This document shows, in pieces, positions 50,803-59,807 of a DNA stretch of 64,000 bases. The position numbers and the translations under genes were made by a program. A model generated the notes under the pieces. It did not search any database. It saw nothing but the letters and a program-made list of their open reading frames with translations, and was not told the DNA's origin. The stretch comes from Rhodococcus sp. SBT000017 (GTDB lineage: Bacteria; Actinomycetota; Actinomycetes; Mycobacteriales; Mycobacteriaceae): the NCBI RefSeq assembly GCF_003688915.1, contig NZ_REFU01000001.1, forward strand, positions 2,852,001 through 2,916,000. The letters run 5' to 3'. Every line of letters begins with the position of its first letter. Position 1 is the first letter of the stretch.

Positions 50803-52214
50803 CCCACGCTCGTTCGCTGACGAACGAACAGCAGTATTCCGATGCCCAGGGCGAGTCCTGCCGCCGCGGCGGGGACGATCAATGCACGCTGGTAGTCCTC
50901 GACCGACGGCTCGCCGACACTTCCGCCGACGAGCACGACCGTCACGATCGAGACCCCCAGGGCAGCACCGAATTGGAATCCGGTGTACACGATTCCACCT
51001 GCCAATCCATGCTTGTCATCGCTGACGCCTTCTACTGCAGCAGCAGTCAGCGGGCCGTAGATGAATGCGAATGCCAAGCCCAGCAGGAGCAGCGATGGCA
51101 GCAGGTCGCCGAATCCCGAGCCCTGATCCAACCGGAGGGTCAGAACGAACCCGAGTGCCACCGCCCCGAGTCCGGCAAGCATCACTGCAACGTTGCCGAA
51201 TCGGGCGACCAACTTCGGTGTCAGGAACGGTGCAACGACCAACTCGATCCCCATCGCCGCGAATGCAGTGCCTGTCTGCAGCGGAGTCCAACCCAACAGT
51301 TCTTGGAGATACAGCGTCAGGACGAATTGCCATGCGAAGAAGGCTCCGATGAACAGCAAGCCGACCGACGTTGCCCACGGCAGCAGTCCGGCTGTCAGCA
51401 CTCCTGCGGGGATCAACGGGTTTTCCGCTCGCCTCTCGATGGCGACGAAGGCGCACCCGAGTAGAGCGGCGGCACCGAATGCACTGAGCCCCATTACGTT
51501 GGACACGTTCTCTCCTACGGTGACGATCCCGTACACCAGGCTGACCATCGTTGCAGTGAGCGTCGCGCCTCCAGCAAAATCGAATGATTCGCGGGCTGGA
51601 TCTTCGGTCTCTTCTGCGTCGCGCACGATGAAAAGCCCTCCTGCAACGAGGAATCCGAGCCCCAGGAAAGCCGGGGCGAAGAAGACCAGCCTCCAGTCCA
51701 GTGACGTGAGCAAGCCTCCGGCGAACACTCCGAGGAGAAATCCGGAGGCCCCGATAGCTCCGTAGATGGCAAGGGCCTTGTTGCGCAGCGCTCCTTCTGG
51801 AAATGTCGTGGTTAGCAGACTGAATCCAGCGGGTGTCATGAAACCGGCAGTTGCGCCGGTGATGAACCGGACCACGATCAACACCCATGATTCCTGCGCC
51901 AACCCACCGATGGCAGAGAAAGCCGCGAACACGGCGAGAGCCGTCAAGAAGACCCGGCGTCGTCCGAGGACGTCGGCGGCGCGACCACCCAGAATCATGA
52001 ACCCCGCGTAGGCGAGCACATAGGCGCTGATCACCCAGTGGGCCGAACCGGTGCCGAGGCCGATATCGGCAGCAATGCTGGGCACTGCCACGTTCAGCAT
52101 CGCGATGTCGATCCCTTCGAGGAACAACGCTCCGGTCACGACACTCAGTACGACCCACGCACGGCCCGGCAGCAGCGACGCATGGCCTTCGATTGCTGAT
52201 TCGGATTCGGTCAC
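50787..52214 (-). CDS. MFS drug exporter (DHA2-like, 14 TMS)
   Basis: 475 residues with about 14 membrane segments. EGIDIAMLNVAVPSIAADIG is the D1-type motif in TM1. GGRAADVLGRRRVF is motif A, and GASGFLLGVFAGGLLTSLDWRLVFF covers motif C and its end. It is a proton-coupled multidrug exporter. Divergent from the HxlR regulator, across an 11-bp-arm palindrome. The 3' end overlaps the TPR-like gene by 16 bp. Confidence 0.9.
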   Translation of the reverse strand: MTESESAIEGHASLLPGRAWVVLSVVTGALFLEGIDIAMLNVAVPSIAADIGLGTGSAHWVISAYVLAYAGFMILGGRAADVLGRRRVFLTALAVFAAFSAIGGLAQESWVLIVVRFITGATAGFMTPAGFSLLTTTFPEGALRNKALAIYGAIGASGFLLGVFAGGLLTSLDWRLVFFAPAFLGLGFLVAGGLFIVRDAEETEDPARESFDFAGGATLTATMVSLVYGIVTVGENVSNVMGLSAFGAAALLGCAFVAIERRAENPLIPAGVLTAGLLPWATSVGLLFIGAFFAWQFVLTLYLQELLGWTPLQTGTAFAAMGIELVVAPFLTPKLVARFGNVAVMLAGLGAVALGFVLTLRLDQGSGFGDLLPSLLLLGLAFAFIYGPLTAAAVEGVSDDKHGLAGGIVYTGFQFGAALGVSIVTVVLVGGSVGEPSVEDYQRALIVPAAAAGLALGIGILLFVRQRTSVGQDAD

Positions 52215-52238
52215 AACACTCTCCTCGGTGACAAAACA

Positions 52239-52265
52239 TCAGTTGGTTACTTCTTGTAACCGACT
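52239..52265. promoter_or_regulatory. HxlR operator palindrome
   Basis: CAGTTGGTTAC (52239-52249) and GTAACCGACTG (52255-52265) are inverted arms matching at 10 of 11 positions with a 5-base centre, midway between the exporter and the HxlR start. GTAAC-type dyads are common HxlR-family sites. Confidence 0.7.
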
Positions 52266-52288
52266 GCAGCCTGGGTCATCATGAGTGC

Positions 52289-52858
52289 ATGACACAAGAA
52301 GGCACTTTGGAGTCAGTCGGTTCCCCGCAGGGAAGTGACCAGGTGGCCGACGGATGTTGCCGCGATGGCCGTGACGCGTACCAATGGGATGCCCGCGAGG
52401 ACTGTGGCGTCAGGCAGATTCTCGATCGTGTCGCCGACAAGTGGTCCCTTCTGGTGATCGCGTTGTTGGACGAGCAAACCTTTCGATTCGGCGAACTTCG
52501 ACGAGAGATCGACGGGATCAGCACTCGCATGTTGACCGTGACGCTGCGCAACCTCGAGCGCGACGGCTTGATCGACCGGCGCATGTACCCCGAAATTCCT
52601 CCGCGCGTCGACTACCGACTCTCGGACCTGGGTCGAACGTTGCTGGGAACCATCCAAGCTCTCGTCGAATGGACCGAACACAATCAGCAACGAATTGCCC
52701 ACGCTCGGGCAGTATTCGACGACGCGTCAGCAGTGACTCCGTCTCAGGTTAGAGTCGGGTCGACGCGCAACGAGAACGGCGGCACCGCCGACACCAGCAA
52801 TCAGCGTGTAGGCGAGCAGGAACTCGTGCGCGATCGCGAGCGACAACACCGCTCCTGA
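52289..52858 (+). CDS. HxlR-family regulator
   Basis: 189 residues. Winged helix DCGVRQILDRVADKWSLLVIALL, FRFGELRREIDGISTRMLTVTLRNLERDGLIDRRMYPEIPPRVDYRLSDLG. Cysteines in DGCCRDG and EDCG could sense oxidants or electrophiles. The last 44 codons overlap the convergent MFS gene by 132 bp, so the C-terminal tail is nonstandard. Confidence 0.88.
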   Translation: MTQEGTLESVGSPQGSDQVADGCCRDGRDAYQWDAREDCGVRQILDRVADKWSLLVIALLDEQTFRFGELRREIDGISTRMLTVTLRNLERDGLIDRRMYPEIPPRVDYRLSDLGRTLLGTIQALVEWTEHNQQRIAHARAVFDDASAVTPSQVRVGSTRNENGGTADTSNQRVGEQELVRDRERQHRS

Positions 52859-54085
52859 CACCGCGATCAGGATCGATTGGTTCATCGACTCCGAAATCTG
52901 CAAACCGGAACTGTTGGCACCGTATTCGGCCTCCGTCGACTCCGCCAGAACAGTGGCGGTGATTCGCGGGTACGCCAGCCCCATACCTGTTCCCATGACA
53001 ATGCATGCGACCACCAGAGCAGGTACCGGTATCGCTCCGGCGACGAACAGCCACGCGCCGACAGGACCGACGAACACCAGCACTACCGCTCTCGGTACCA
53101 GAGCGGAACCACCGTCGCCGCCGGAGCCTCTACCCTGCAGCCAGGCTCCGAAAATCCATCCGATCGCTCCGAGGGCAACGATCAACCCGGACGAACTGGG
53201 ACTGTAGCCGAGCTGGCGCTGGAGGTAGAGAGGCAGATAGATGTCCGTTGCCGCAACGGTCGCACCCAGCAATCCGCGCAGCACGGTCGCTCGAGGAATG
53301 CCCGGTCGAATCCTGAACGTGCCCTGGGGAAGAAGGCGTGTTGCCGACAACCCGATCAGCGAAACGGCGCCCAAGCTGCCCAGGACAAGAATGGGGACTG
53401 TTTGCTGACCGGCGAGGTGCAGCGCGAGCACGCCTGCCGCTGCAACCATGGCCCATCTTCCTCGACTTCCGAATACTGCTGTGCCGTTACGTAACTGGAC
53501 CGAACCACGGACCGCAACAAGAAGCAATATCAAGGACGCCCCGGATCCGACCAAAGCCATCGCGAACACCGTTCGCCAACCGACGAACTCGACGAGTACA
53601 CCGGCGAGTAGCGGTCCCGAGATTCCGGGTAGAAGCCACGCAGCCGTCAACAGCCCGAAGGTTCGAGAATGCAGCTCGGCTGGGATGCACTGTGCAATAA
53701 CTACGTACAGGACGACAGAGTTGATTCCGCCGCCGAATCCCTGCAGCAGCCGACCTGCCACGAAGAGCTCGATCGTGGGTGCCACCACACAGAGCGCAAT
53801 CCCGATGAGAAAGGCCGTACCGCCCACTGCCATCGGGACCAAAACACCGCGTCGGTCGGCCCAATTTCCCCCAATGGTCATCCCCACCAGAGCTGCGGTC
53901 AGTGTCGAGGCATACGCAAGCGAATACCAGCGATCGGCACCGAAGTCATCGACGACCACGGGCAGAGCAGTGGTGATTGCGAACGACTCGAACGCAATGA
54001 ACGTCATCGTTCCCAGCAGGCCGATAATCAGCGACCGATGCTCTCCCGACAGCAGATTCGAAGGACGGTCCACCCTGTCGGTCAT
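52727..54085 (-). CDS. MFS exporter
   Basis: 452 residues with about 12-14 membrane segments. Motif A is GGNWADRRGVLVP and a motif C-like region is GLLTAAWLLPGISGPLLAG. Its start overlaps the stop of the frameshifted quinone reductase gene by one base, so it is the third gene of the SoxR-box operon. Substrate likely a redox-active or toxic compound, by context. Confidence 0.87.
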   Translation of the reverse strand: MTDRVDRPSNLLSGEHRSLIIGLLGTMTFIAFESFAITTALPVVVDDFGADRWYSLAYASTLTAALVGMTIGGNWADRRGVLVPMAVGGTAFLIGIALCVVAPTIELFVAGRLLQGFGGGINSVVLYVVIAQCIPAELHSRTFGLLTAAWLLPGISGPLLAGVLVEFVGWRTVFAMALVGSGASLILLLVAVRGSVQLRNGTAVFGSRGRWAMVAAAGVLALHLAGQQTVPILVLGSLGAVSLIGLSATRLLPQGTFRIRPGIPRATVLRGLLGATVAATDIYLPLYLQRQLGYSPSSSGLIVALGAIGWIFGAWLQGRGSGGDGGSALVPRAVVLVFVGPVGAWLFVAGAIPVPALVVACIVMGTGMGLAYPRITATVLAESTEAEYGANSSGLQISESMNQSILIAVSGAVLSLAIAHEFLLAYTLIAGVGGAAVLVARRPDSNLRRSHC

Positions 54086-55016
54086 CAGCTTCCTTCATCG
54101 ACGAGCAACACAACCTTGCCGCGCCCGTGTCCGCTCTCGACGTCACGATGCGCCTGGCCGGTCTCGTCGAGCAAGTACGCGGCCCTGACTGTGACGCGCA
54201 ACTGTCCGGTAGCGCACAGATCGACGAGTTCGCGCAGACGCTCGGCCGATCGATCGCTCGAAATCCATTGGCACTCGAGCTCTCTTGCCAGTGCCATGTC
54301 GACGATCGTTCCAATGCGGGAACGGTCGGACGTCAGATCGACTGCAGTGCGCAGGTTCTCATGTCCGGCCGCGTCGAGCACCACATCGACTCCTTCCGGA
54401 GCCGCTGCCACGATTCGTTCGATCTGACCCTCACCGTAAGTTACTGCGACTGCGCCCATCTGCTCCAGATACGGGTGGTTGTCTCGACTTGCCGTACCAA
54501 TCACCCGCAGGCCTCGATGAAGCGCCAACTGAACCGCCATCGAACCCACCCCACCCGCTGCCCCATGGACCAGCAAGTTTCACCTGCCCGCGCACCCAAC
54601 CGTTCCAGTGCGGTGTGGGCCGTCTGCCCCGACGCGGACAGCGACCCCGCCGTGCGCCAGGAAACGTGAGAGGGCTTGGCTACAATCTGGTCGGTCGGAA
54701 CGCTCACGTTCTCCGCGTAGCAGCCGAGAACTCGATATCCCAGGACGTCGTCACCAACAGCGAACTGGTGGACATCTGCACCGAGCGCCTCGACGGTTCC
54801 CGCAAATTCGTTGCCGAGAATCTGCGGAAACTCGATTCTCGCGCCCGGCGGTACCCACCCTTCCCGAATCGCCGCATCGGTCAGTTGCACACCGGCCACT
54901 CGAACCTTGACCAACACCTCTCCAGGATTCGGAGTCGGCCGGGCAAGCGTTCTGGTCTTCAGCACCGATGCGGGGCCGTGTTCGTCGATCGCAACGGCGC
55001 GCATCGTGTTGATCAT
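54085..55016 (-). pseudogene. MDR quinone oxidoreductase with a −1 frameshift
   Basis: Two frames make one zinc-independent MDR enzyme of about 310 residues. Upstream part MINTMRAVAIDEHGPASVLK...ALERLGARAGET. Downstream part LLVHGAAGGVGSMAVQLALHRG, the NADPH-binding loop, through KVVLLVDEGS. At about 54574-54582 the minus strand reads GAAACTTGCTGG; one extra T would give GET-LLVHGAAGG in frame. Either a real one-base deletion or a sequencing slip in a short T-run. The gene lies between frnE-like and MFS genes in a SoxR-controlled operon. Confidence 0.85.
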
Positions 55017-55645
55017 CGGCCGACCGCCGGGCGACCTTCGATCCGATCGAGACCGACGCTCGGATCACCAGTGATTCTTACCGAATCGGCAAGAACAGTC
55101 GGAATCGAGCTGATGCCGAGCGCGGCCGCATCGCGAATGTCCTCGTCGACAGCGGCCGAGTACTCGTCGGTCTCTACGAGCATCGTGATGTCGCCGCCCG
55201 CCAGGCCCACCTGTTCGCCGACCGAGCGGAGCACCATCCAATCCGCGATATCGTCGTTGAACTCGAAATGCCTCGAATACAAGGAATCCCACGCCTCGAA
55301 TCTGTTCAACTCTCGATCCGCCACCAGCTTCAGCAGTCGGTGCGCATTGCGTGAGTCGACTACCAACGCGGTGTCGATGTTGATGGTGAGCGATTCCGAT
55401 GTACCGCCCGCCACGATCTTCCTGCTGTGGGCTGCCCATCGTGCTTCGTCGAAGCCCCACGAGGACAGCGCCGCTTCCCGAACGGTGATGCCGGAGCGAG
55501 TTGGACCGGCGGGTTCGAGCAGAAAGCTCCTGTACTCGACCCGCGTGCCGGATTCGAGACGGCCGAGTGCCCGCCCCAGTTGTCGATGCCCAATCCAGCA
55601 CCACGGGCACCGTAGGTCCGCCCAAGTCGTGATCGTTGTCGTCAA
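55013..55645 (-). CDS. FrnE-like DsbA-family oxidoreductase
   Basis: About 210 residues from a TTG preceded by GGAGAG. DLRCPWCWIGHRQL holds the C-P-W-C redox motif, followed by the inserted helical DsbA domain and AALGISSIPTVLADSV (cis-Pro). FrnE proteins are cytosolic thioredoxin-fold oxidoreductases in stress or polyketide biology. ATGA overlap with the quinone reductase gene. Confidence 0.85.
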   Translation of the reverse strand: MTTTITTWADLRCPWCWIGHRQLGRALGRLESGTRVEYRSFLLEPAGPTRSGITVREAALSSWGFDEARWAAHSRKIVAGGTSESLTINIDTALVVDSRNAHRLLKLVADRELNRFEAWDSLYSRHFEFNDDIADWMVLRSVGEQVGLAGGDITMLVETDEYSAAVDEDIRDAAALGISSIPTVLADSVRITGDPSVGLDRIEGRPAVGR

Positions 55646-55690
55646 TTGTCTCTCCTGACCTCGCCGAAGACTGCGATGTACAGTGCACTT

Positions 55691-55708
55691 CATCAAGTGC
55701 ACTTGACG
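55691..55708. promoter_or_regulatory. SoxR box
   Basis: CATCAAGTGCACTTGACG matches the enterobacterial SoxR site CCTCAAGTTAACTTGAGG at 14 of 18 positions and contains the perfect dyad TCAAGTG-CACTTGA. It lies 34 bp before the soxR start and 46 bp before the divergent frnE-like gene. An overlapping GTGCACTT/AAGTGCAC palindrome occupies 55683-55702. Confidence 0.85.
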
Positions 55709-55742
55709 TCAAGGCGAGTGAACGAACCAGGAGGGGCAGGTC

Positions 55743-56246
55743 ATGACACAACTGGATACGGACGCGGTATGGCTCAAGCCCGGCCAGGTCGCAGAACGTG
55801 CCGGGGTGGCAGTATCGGCCCTGCACTACTACGAACAGGTTGGATTGATTTCCAGTCGCCGCACGAGCGGAAACCGTCGGGAGTACCGGCGCGACGTGCT
55901 GCGGGTTATCGCCTTCATCAGAACAGCTCAGCGTCTCGGCGTGTCCCTGGAGAAGATCAAGGATGCGCTCGACCAACTGCCGGAACAGGCCATACCAGGA
56001 AAACGCGATTGGGCGCGGATATCTCGACAGTGGCGCGACGAACTCACTGCTCGCATCGAAGAATTGACTGCGCTGCGAGACAACTTCTCCGACTGCATCG
56101 GATGCGGATGCCTGTCGCTGACATCGTGCCCCTACTCGAACCCCAATGACATTCTCGGACAACACGGTACGGGAGCACGACGCCTCACAGCCCGGATGAC
56201 GCAATCGACGACACGCACAGGAACCGAAACCTCGCTGTTTTCGTGA
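55743..56246 (+). CDS. soxR: Redox-sensitive regulator SoxR
   Basis: 167 residues, AGGAGG nine bases before the ATG. MerR HTH AERAGVAVSALHYYEQVGLI..RTSGNRREYRRDVLRVIAFIRTAQ and the [2Fe-2S] signature CIGCGCLSLTSC near 120-131, identical in spacing to E. coli SoxR. In actinobacteria SoxR senses redox-cycling metabolites. The divergent operon (FrnE-like, quinone reductase, exporter) fits that role. The tail after the cluster is about 35 residues longer than usual. Confidence 0.93.
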   Translation: MTQLDTDAVWLKPGQVAERAGVAVSALHYYEQVGLISSRRTSGNRREYRRDVLRVIAFIRTAQRLGVSLEKIKDALDQLPEQAIPGKRDWARISRQWRDELTARIEELTALRDNFSDCIGCGCLSLTSCPYSNPNDILGQHGTGARRLTARMTQSTTRTGTETSLFS

Positions 56247-56303
56247 TCGTGATCGTGGAACGAGCGACGTGCCTTCGGCAACAAGAGTCACCAATCGACA
56301 TGG

Positions 56304-56639
56304 TCACAAGGTCTTGATTTCGGCGAACGGGTAGCCACCGATCAGCACAGCGACGAACACATAGGCTGCCAGCCCGGCCAACTCCCACGTCGTTCTTTCG
56401 CGCTGGAAGTCGGAGAATATCCAAAGCAACGGAGCCAGCAGCCAAATGGCGGCAGCGACACCGCAGATCACGAACAGCCTGTTCGCCCGTGCACGCAGGT
56501 GTGGGGTGGTCTTCACCCGGTCCGGTACGTCGCTGCCGTAGTAGTCCGGATAGAGAACTTTGCCTCGCAACCCGACTGACGAGCCGAAGCCGAACGCGAA
56601 AATTCCCACGATCAGCCCGAGAGCGAGCGCAGTGTTCAC
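56304..56639 (-). CDS. Small membrane protein
   Basis: 111 residues, with membrane spans at about 3-22, 53-73 and 87-105 and a basic loop between. No family recognised. It lies 3 bp after the next membrane protein, in one unit with it. Confidence 0.6.
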   Translation of the reverse strand: MNTALALGLIVGIFAFGFGSSVGLRGKVLYPDYYGSDVPDRVKTTPHLRARANRLFVICGVAAAIWLLAPLLWIFSDFQRERTTWELAGLAAYVFVAVLIGGYPFAEIKTL

Positions 56640-56642
56640 GAA

Positions 56643-57089
56643 TCACCGTCCCGCTACAGCTCGACCGGACTTGGATAGCGCTCTGTAGTTTCGAATTGTG
56701 TTGACGCACAACCACGCAGTGACGATGGGAGCGAAGAATCCGAGTGTCAGGCCCCCACCCATCAGCGAGATCACGACGACTGCGCACCCGATCAGAGTGA
56801 CACCAATCAAATCGATCTTTCGGCCGATAGACGAACCCGAGGTCGCCACGATTCCGGGAAATCGCGGCGAGTCGACGAGCATCCGTACCGCCGCGACGCA
56901 TGCAGCCAGTCCTGCAACGACCATGAATGCGAACACAATCGTTCCACCCCAACCGATCTCGGCCCAGTTCAACCGCGGCTCGAACAGCCCGCGAACGAAC
57001 GCCTGGAGGGTGGGGACCGAAGCAAAGTAACCCAGGTACAGCAACACGATTGGTCCCGCCAGACCCGCAGCCGTCCGCCCATTCGCCAT
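56643..57089 (-). CDS. Membrane protein of unknown function
   Basis: 148 residues from MANGRTAAGLAGPIVL with four membrane spans (about 10-30, 45-70, 90-125 in two). A much longer frame upstream is not supported by a ribosome site. Partner of the small membrane protein downstream. Confidence 0.6.
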   Translation of the reverse strand: MANGRTAAGLAGPIVLLYLGYFASVPTLQAFVRGLFEPRLNWAEIGWGGTIVFAFMVVAGLAACVAAVRMLVDSPRFPGIVATSGSSIGRKIDLIGVTLIGCAVVVISLMGGGLTLGFFAPIVTAWLCVNTIRNYRALSKSGRAVAGR

Positions 57090-57238
57090 ACCGAACGGTA
57101 TCAAACGGCTCGAATGTCGGCGGGCGTTGGTACCGAGGGCCGCGATTCTGCCAGTCCTGTCTCGCCGTTCGACCGCCTCCTCGATACCCACCTGGTTCGA
57201 CTCACGTTGGTGCACAATCGAAGTAGACGCACGACCGA

Positions 57239-57793
57239 CTAGATTCCACCTCGAACGCGTCGCATGTAGTCTCGCCATCCCTCCAGATAGGGCTTCACAT
57301 CATCGATTTCGATCAGAGCGACATCTTCGACCGGGTAGTTTCGACTGTCGATGACGATCGAGACGCCGTCGACCCCGCCGGCGGCCCACCATCGGTCGGG
57401 TCCACCCCACTTCGAGAACTCGACGCTCACACCGTCGCAGGGAATCGACACAGCGACCCCGGGAGCGTCCCGGACTGCCCGGTGCCGGTCGTCGTAGTCG
57501 GGCTCCCTCGGGGAAATTCCGGTAGCGCGTTCGATCGCTCGAACCACCTCCCGCCGAGGATCTCCGACCACCGTGCTGATCTGCACGGACAGGTCGCCGT
57601 CAGGAGTGCCGTGCACGAGTCCGGCGGATGAAAGCCGGTCGTCCGCCCATCCCCAGTCCCCGATCATGATGGGGCCGGTCCACTCCTTCAGCCCGAACAC
57701 GCGAACCTGCCGAGCTTCCGAAAGCACTCGGCTCTCGAGCTCGCGAATGTGTTCCCAGAACTCGTCCGGGGACAGTTGCCCTGTCACTTCCAT
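57239..57793 (-). CDS. Hypothetical protein
   Basis: 184 residues, mixed alpha/beta with many charged and aromatic residues (TGPIMIGDWGWADDR, VSVEFSKWGGPDRWWAAGG, GVSIVIDSRNYPVEDVALIEI). No domain recognised, no signal peptide. It lies 12 bp after the isochorismatase-like gene and is probably cotranscribed with it. Confidence 0.6.
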   Translation of the reverse strand: MEVTGQLSPDEFWEHIRELESRVLSEARQVRVFGLKEWTGPIMIGDWGWADDRLSSAGLVHGTPDGDLSVQISTVVGDPRREVVRAIERATGISPREPDYDDRHRAVRDAPGVAVSIPCDGVSVEFSKWGGPDRWWAAGGVDGVSIVIDSRNYPVEDVALIEIDDVKPYLEGWRDYMRRVRGGI

Positions 57794-57805
57794 TGCGCAC
57801 CTTCT

Positions 57806-58375
57806 TCAGTCCGAGAGCAGGTCTCCTGTCATGACAACAGTTGCGAATTCCCCGTGCAGGTTCGTCGCGGTGATGGCCGACAAGGTGGCGGCGGGCACGG
57901 TCGTTCCGTCGGGCCCGACGCGATCGAAGGTGTGTGTGGCGTCGATGACGAAGTGCGTGTCGTATCCAAGGTTCCAGGCCATCCGAGCCGTCGTCTCGCA
58001 GCAATGATTCGTCGTGATCCCACAGATGACGACCTGGTCGATGCCCTCGACGCCCAGCCAGGCATGGAGATCAGGGGTGCCGTAGAAGCTCGAATTGACT
58101 CGTTTGCTGATCAGCAGATCTGGACTTCCTTCGATGACGTCTTTGAACGCGTGCCCGGAACTACTCGGTGACAACGGAGACAGAGGGTTGTCGGAGTCGT
58201 GTCGAACGAACACCACCGGCCATGACTCGGACCGCCACATGCGAACGAGGGCAGCGATATTGCCTTCACACGACGGGTTGTCCCGCGGACCCCAGAACTC
58301 GGCATCGTCGAATCCCGCCTGTACATCGACAACGATCAGAGCGGGATGACCGAAGTTGATCAGTGAAGTAGCCAT
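57806..58375 (-). CDS. Isochorismatase-like cysteine hydrolase
   Basis: 189 residues from MATSLINFGHPALIVVDVQ. Catalytic Asp in VVDVQ, Lys in LISKRVNSSFYGT and Cys in GITTNHCCETTARMAWNLGY, with the usual cis-peptide region before it. The family hydrolyses amides such as nicotinamide or carbamates; the two adjacent cysteines leave the nucleophile assignment to the second-to-last C of NHCC. Substrate unknown. Confidence 0.87.
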   Translation of the reverse strand: MATSLINFGHPALIVVDVQAGFDDAEFWGPRDNPSCEGNIAALVRMWRSESWPVVFVRHDSDNPLSPLSPSSSGHAFKDVIEGSPDLLISKRVNSSFYGTPDLHAWLGVEGIDQVVICGITTNHCCETTARMAWNLGYDTHFVIDATHTFDRVGPDGTTVPAATLSAITATNLHGEFATVVMTGDLLSD

Positions 58376-58628
58376 ACCATGCAGGCTATCCGCGATCGCA
58401 GGCCGACACCATACCGCCGAGTGGCCCCTTACCCACCCTCGTCCCCGTTCGATCAGCACACGGTAATGCATTGTGCGCTGTGCACCTTTCTCCTGAATTG
58501 TACTGAGCTGCACTGTGACCGGGTGAATGCCCGAAACGCTGCCCACCACGCAGGAGAGGGCCGGAAGACCGCCGACCCGCGGTACGTGCTCGCCTCGAAC
58601 GAAAACTACCTACTACCCGGCGTCCAGC

Positions 58629-59105
58629 TCACTCCTCGATCAGATCGAACTCCCAGTTCATACGTTGGATCTCCAAGTCCACTAGTCGAATACGTTTGGC
58701 GATATCGTCGGCAGTCGAACGTAATTCGGCAACCGGAAGAGCTGCTACTTACACCAACTCCGATCGCAGTTGACGCGGGCCGTACCGATGCTCATGATCG
58801 CGCCCCGACGCAGCGTCCGCTGCGGCGGAGATAACCTTGTGGCGCATACGTAGAACGTCTCGAGATGCGAGCGCGTCGGTAATGGTTCCATCGCGCACCG
58901 TCGCTGCGCTGTTCGTCCGGTTTATCCGGCGGATGAGAAATTCGAGGCGGTCAAGCACAATTGCGTACTCCGACAATAGAATCGACGCGTTCTCGGCCGG
59001 TGCTTCGCCATCCTGATGGCGGGCGTTCGCCAGAATTCGCGCTTTCAAGTGCTCGGAGCGCTTGATCAGTTCGCCTCGCTCTGCGAGGGCCTCGGCAAGC
59101 TTCAT
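58629..59105 (-). pseudogene. DIP1984-family gene with an in-frame stop
   Basis: Residues 1-118 (MKLAEALAERGELIKRSEHL...FLIRRINRTNSAATVRDGTITDALASRDVLRMRH) match the DIP1984 family. A TAA at 58749-58751 stops the frame. The same frame then continues with VAALPVAELRSTADDIAKRI...QRMNWEFDLIEE to a TGA at 58629, the expected C-terminus. One base change (for example TAC to TAA) explains it. The truncated 118-residue product may still be made. Confidence 0.85.
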
Positions 59106-59254
59106 GATCTGCACCTCGGTCGAGAAGAACCGAATGCGGAGTGACTGCGGGCGCTCATGCGCCTTTCGACGTGTCGAAACTGTTCATGGATCAACAAGTA
59201 CCACAGTTCAGCCAGATGCGGAAGGGTTTGTGCGGGTGACCGATCGGCGCACCA

Positions 59255-59761
59255 CTACCGAAGAGCCAAGAGAAGTCGCTTCAGCAAGGCAGCGGGTTGG
59301 CTTCGTTCGCCAGGAGCCAGTGATGTCAGCAGCGCTTCCTCGTTTGCCATGTGCAGGTAGCGGGGTATCCACTGCGTCAACCTCATCCCGCGTCAATTGC
59401 ACGATGACCACTCGACGGTTCGTCGGGTCGACTTCGCGTTCGATCATCCTTTGCCCGTGAGCCGATTCGAGCGGTTCGTGATAGCTCCGGACGTGACCAT
59501 CGCCCTGTCGAGCAACTGTTCAACGGTGAGGCGATGCGGGGTTCCGGCGCGTCGAAGCGCAGCGATCAGATCGAATTCACCTGGTCGCAAACCACCAATG
59601 CCGATTTTGCTGGCGTGAAACGCAACTCGTCGAACCATCACTGATACCAACGGAGTGCCTTTTTGACCGTTGGAAACGAGTCCAAGGTCTGGATGCAGCT
59701 CCAATTCAGGGTCTGCATTCAGCCCGCCGCGCAGACGAGACCATAAAGCGACCAGTCAGTC
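59255..59761 (-). pseudogene. MarR-family regulator, frameshifted
   Basis: Three frames together spell a MarR protein. Frame 1: LVALWSRLRGGL..GLRPGEFDLIAALRRAGTPHRLT...SSNRLTGKG-like end. Frame 2: MIEREVDPTNRRVVIVQLTRD, joined at about 59447 where one base is missing. Frame 3: RYLHMANEEALLTSLAPGER...ALLKRLLLALR ending at TAG 59255. At least two indels separate them. No start codon is clear, so the 5' limit is approximate. Confidence 0.8.
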
Positions 59762-59807
59762 CGTGTCGAATCCGTTGTTGTAACCGGCACGTTCTATCGT
59801 CACATGC

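Noticed and set aside
58379..58834. 151-codon plus-strand frame
   Set aside because: No ribosome site or domain; its 3' half is antisense to the DIP1984 C-terminus.
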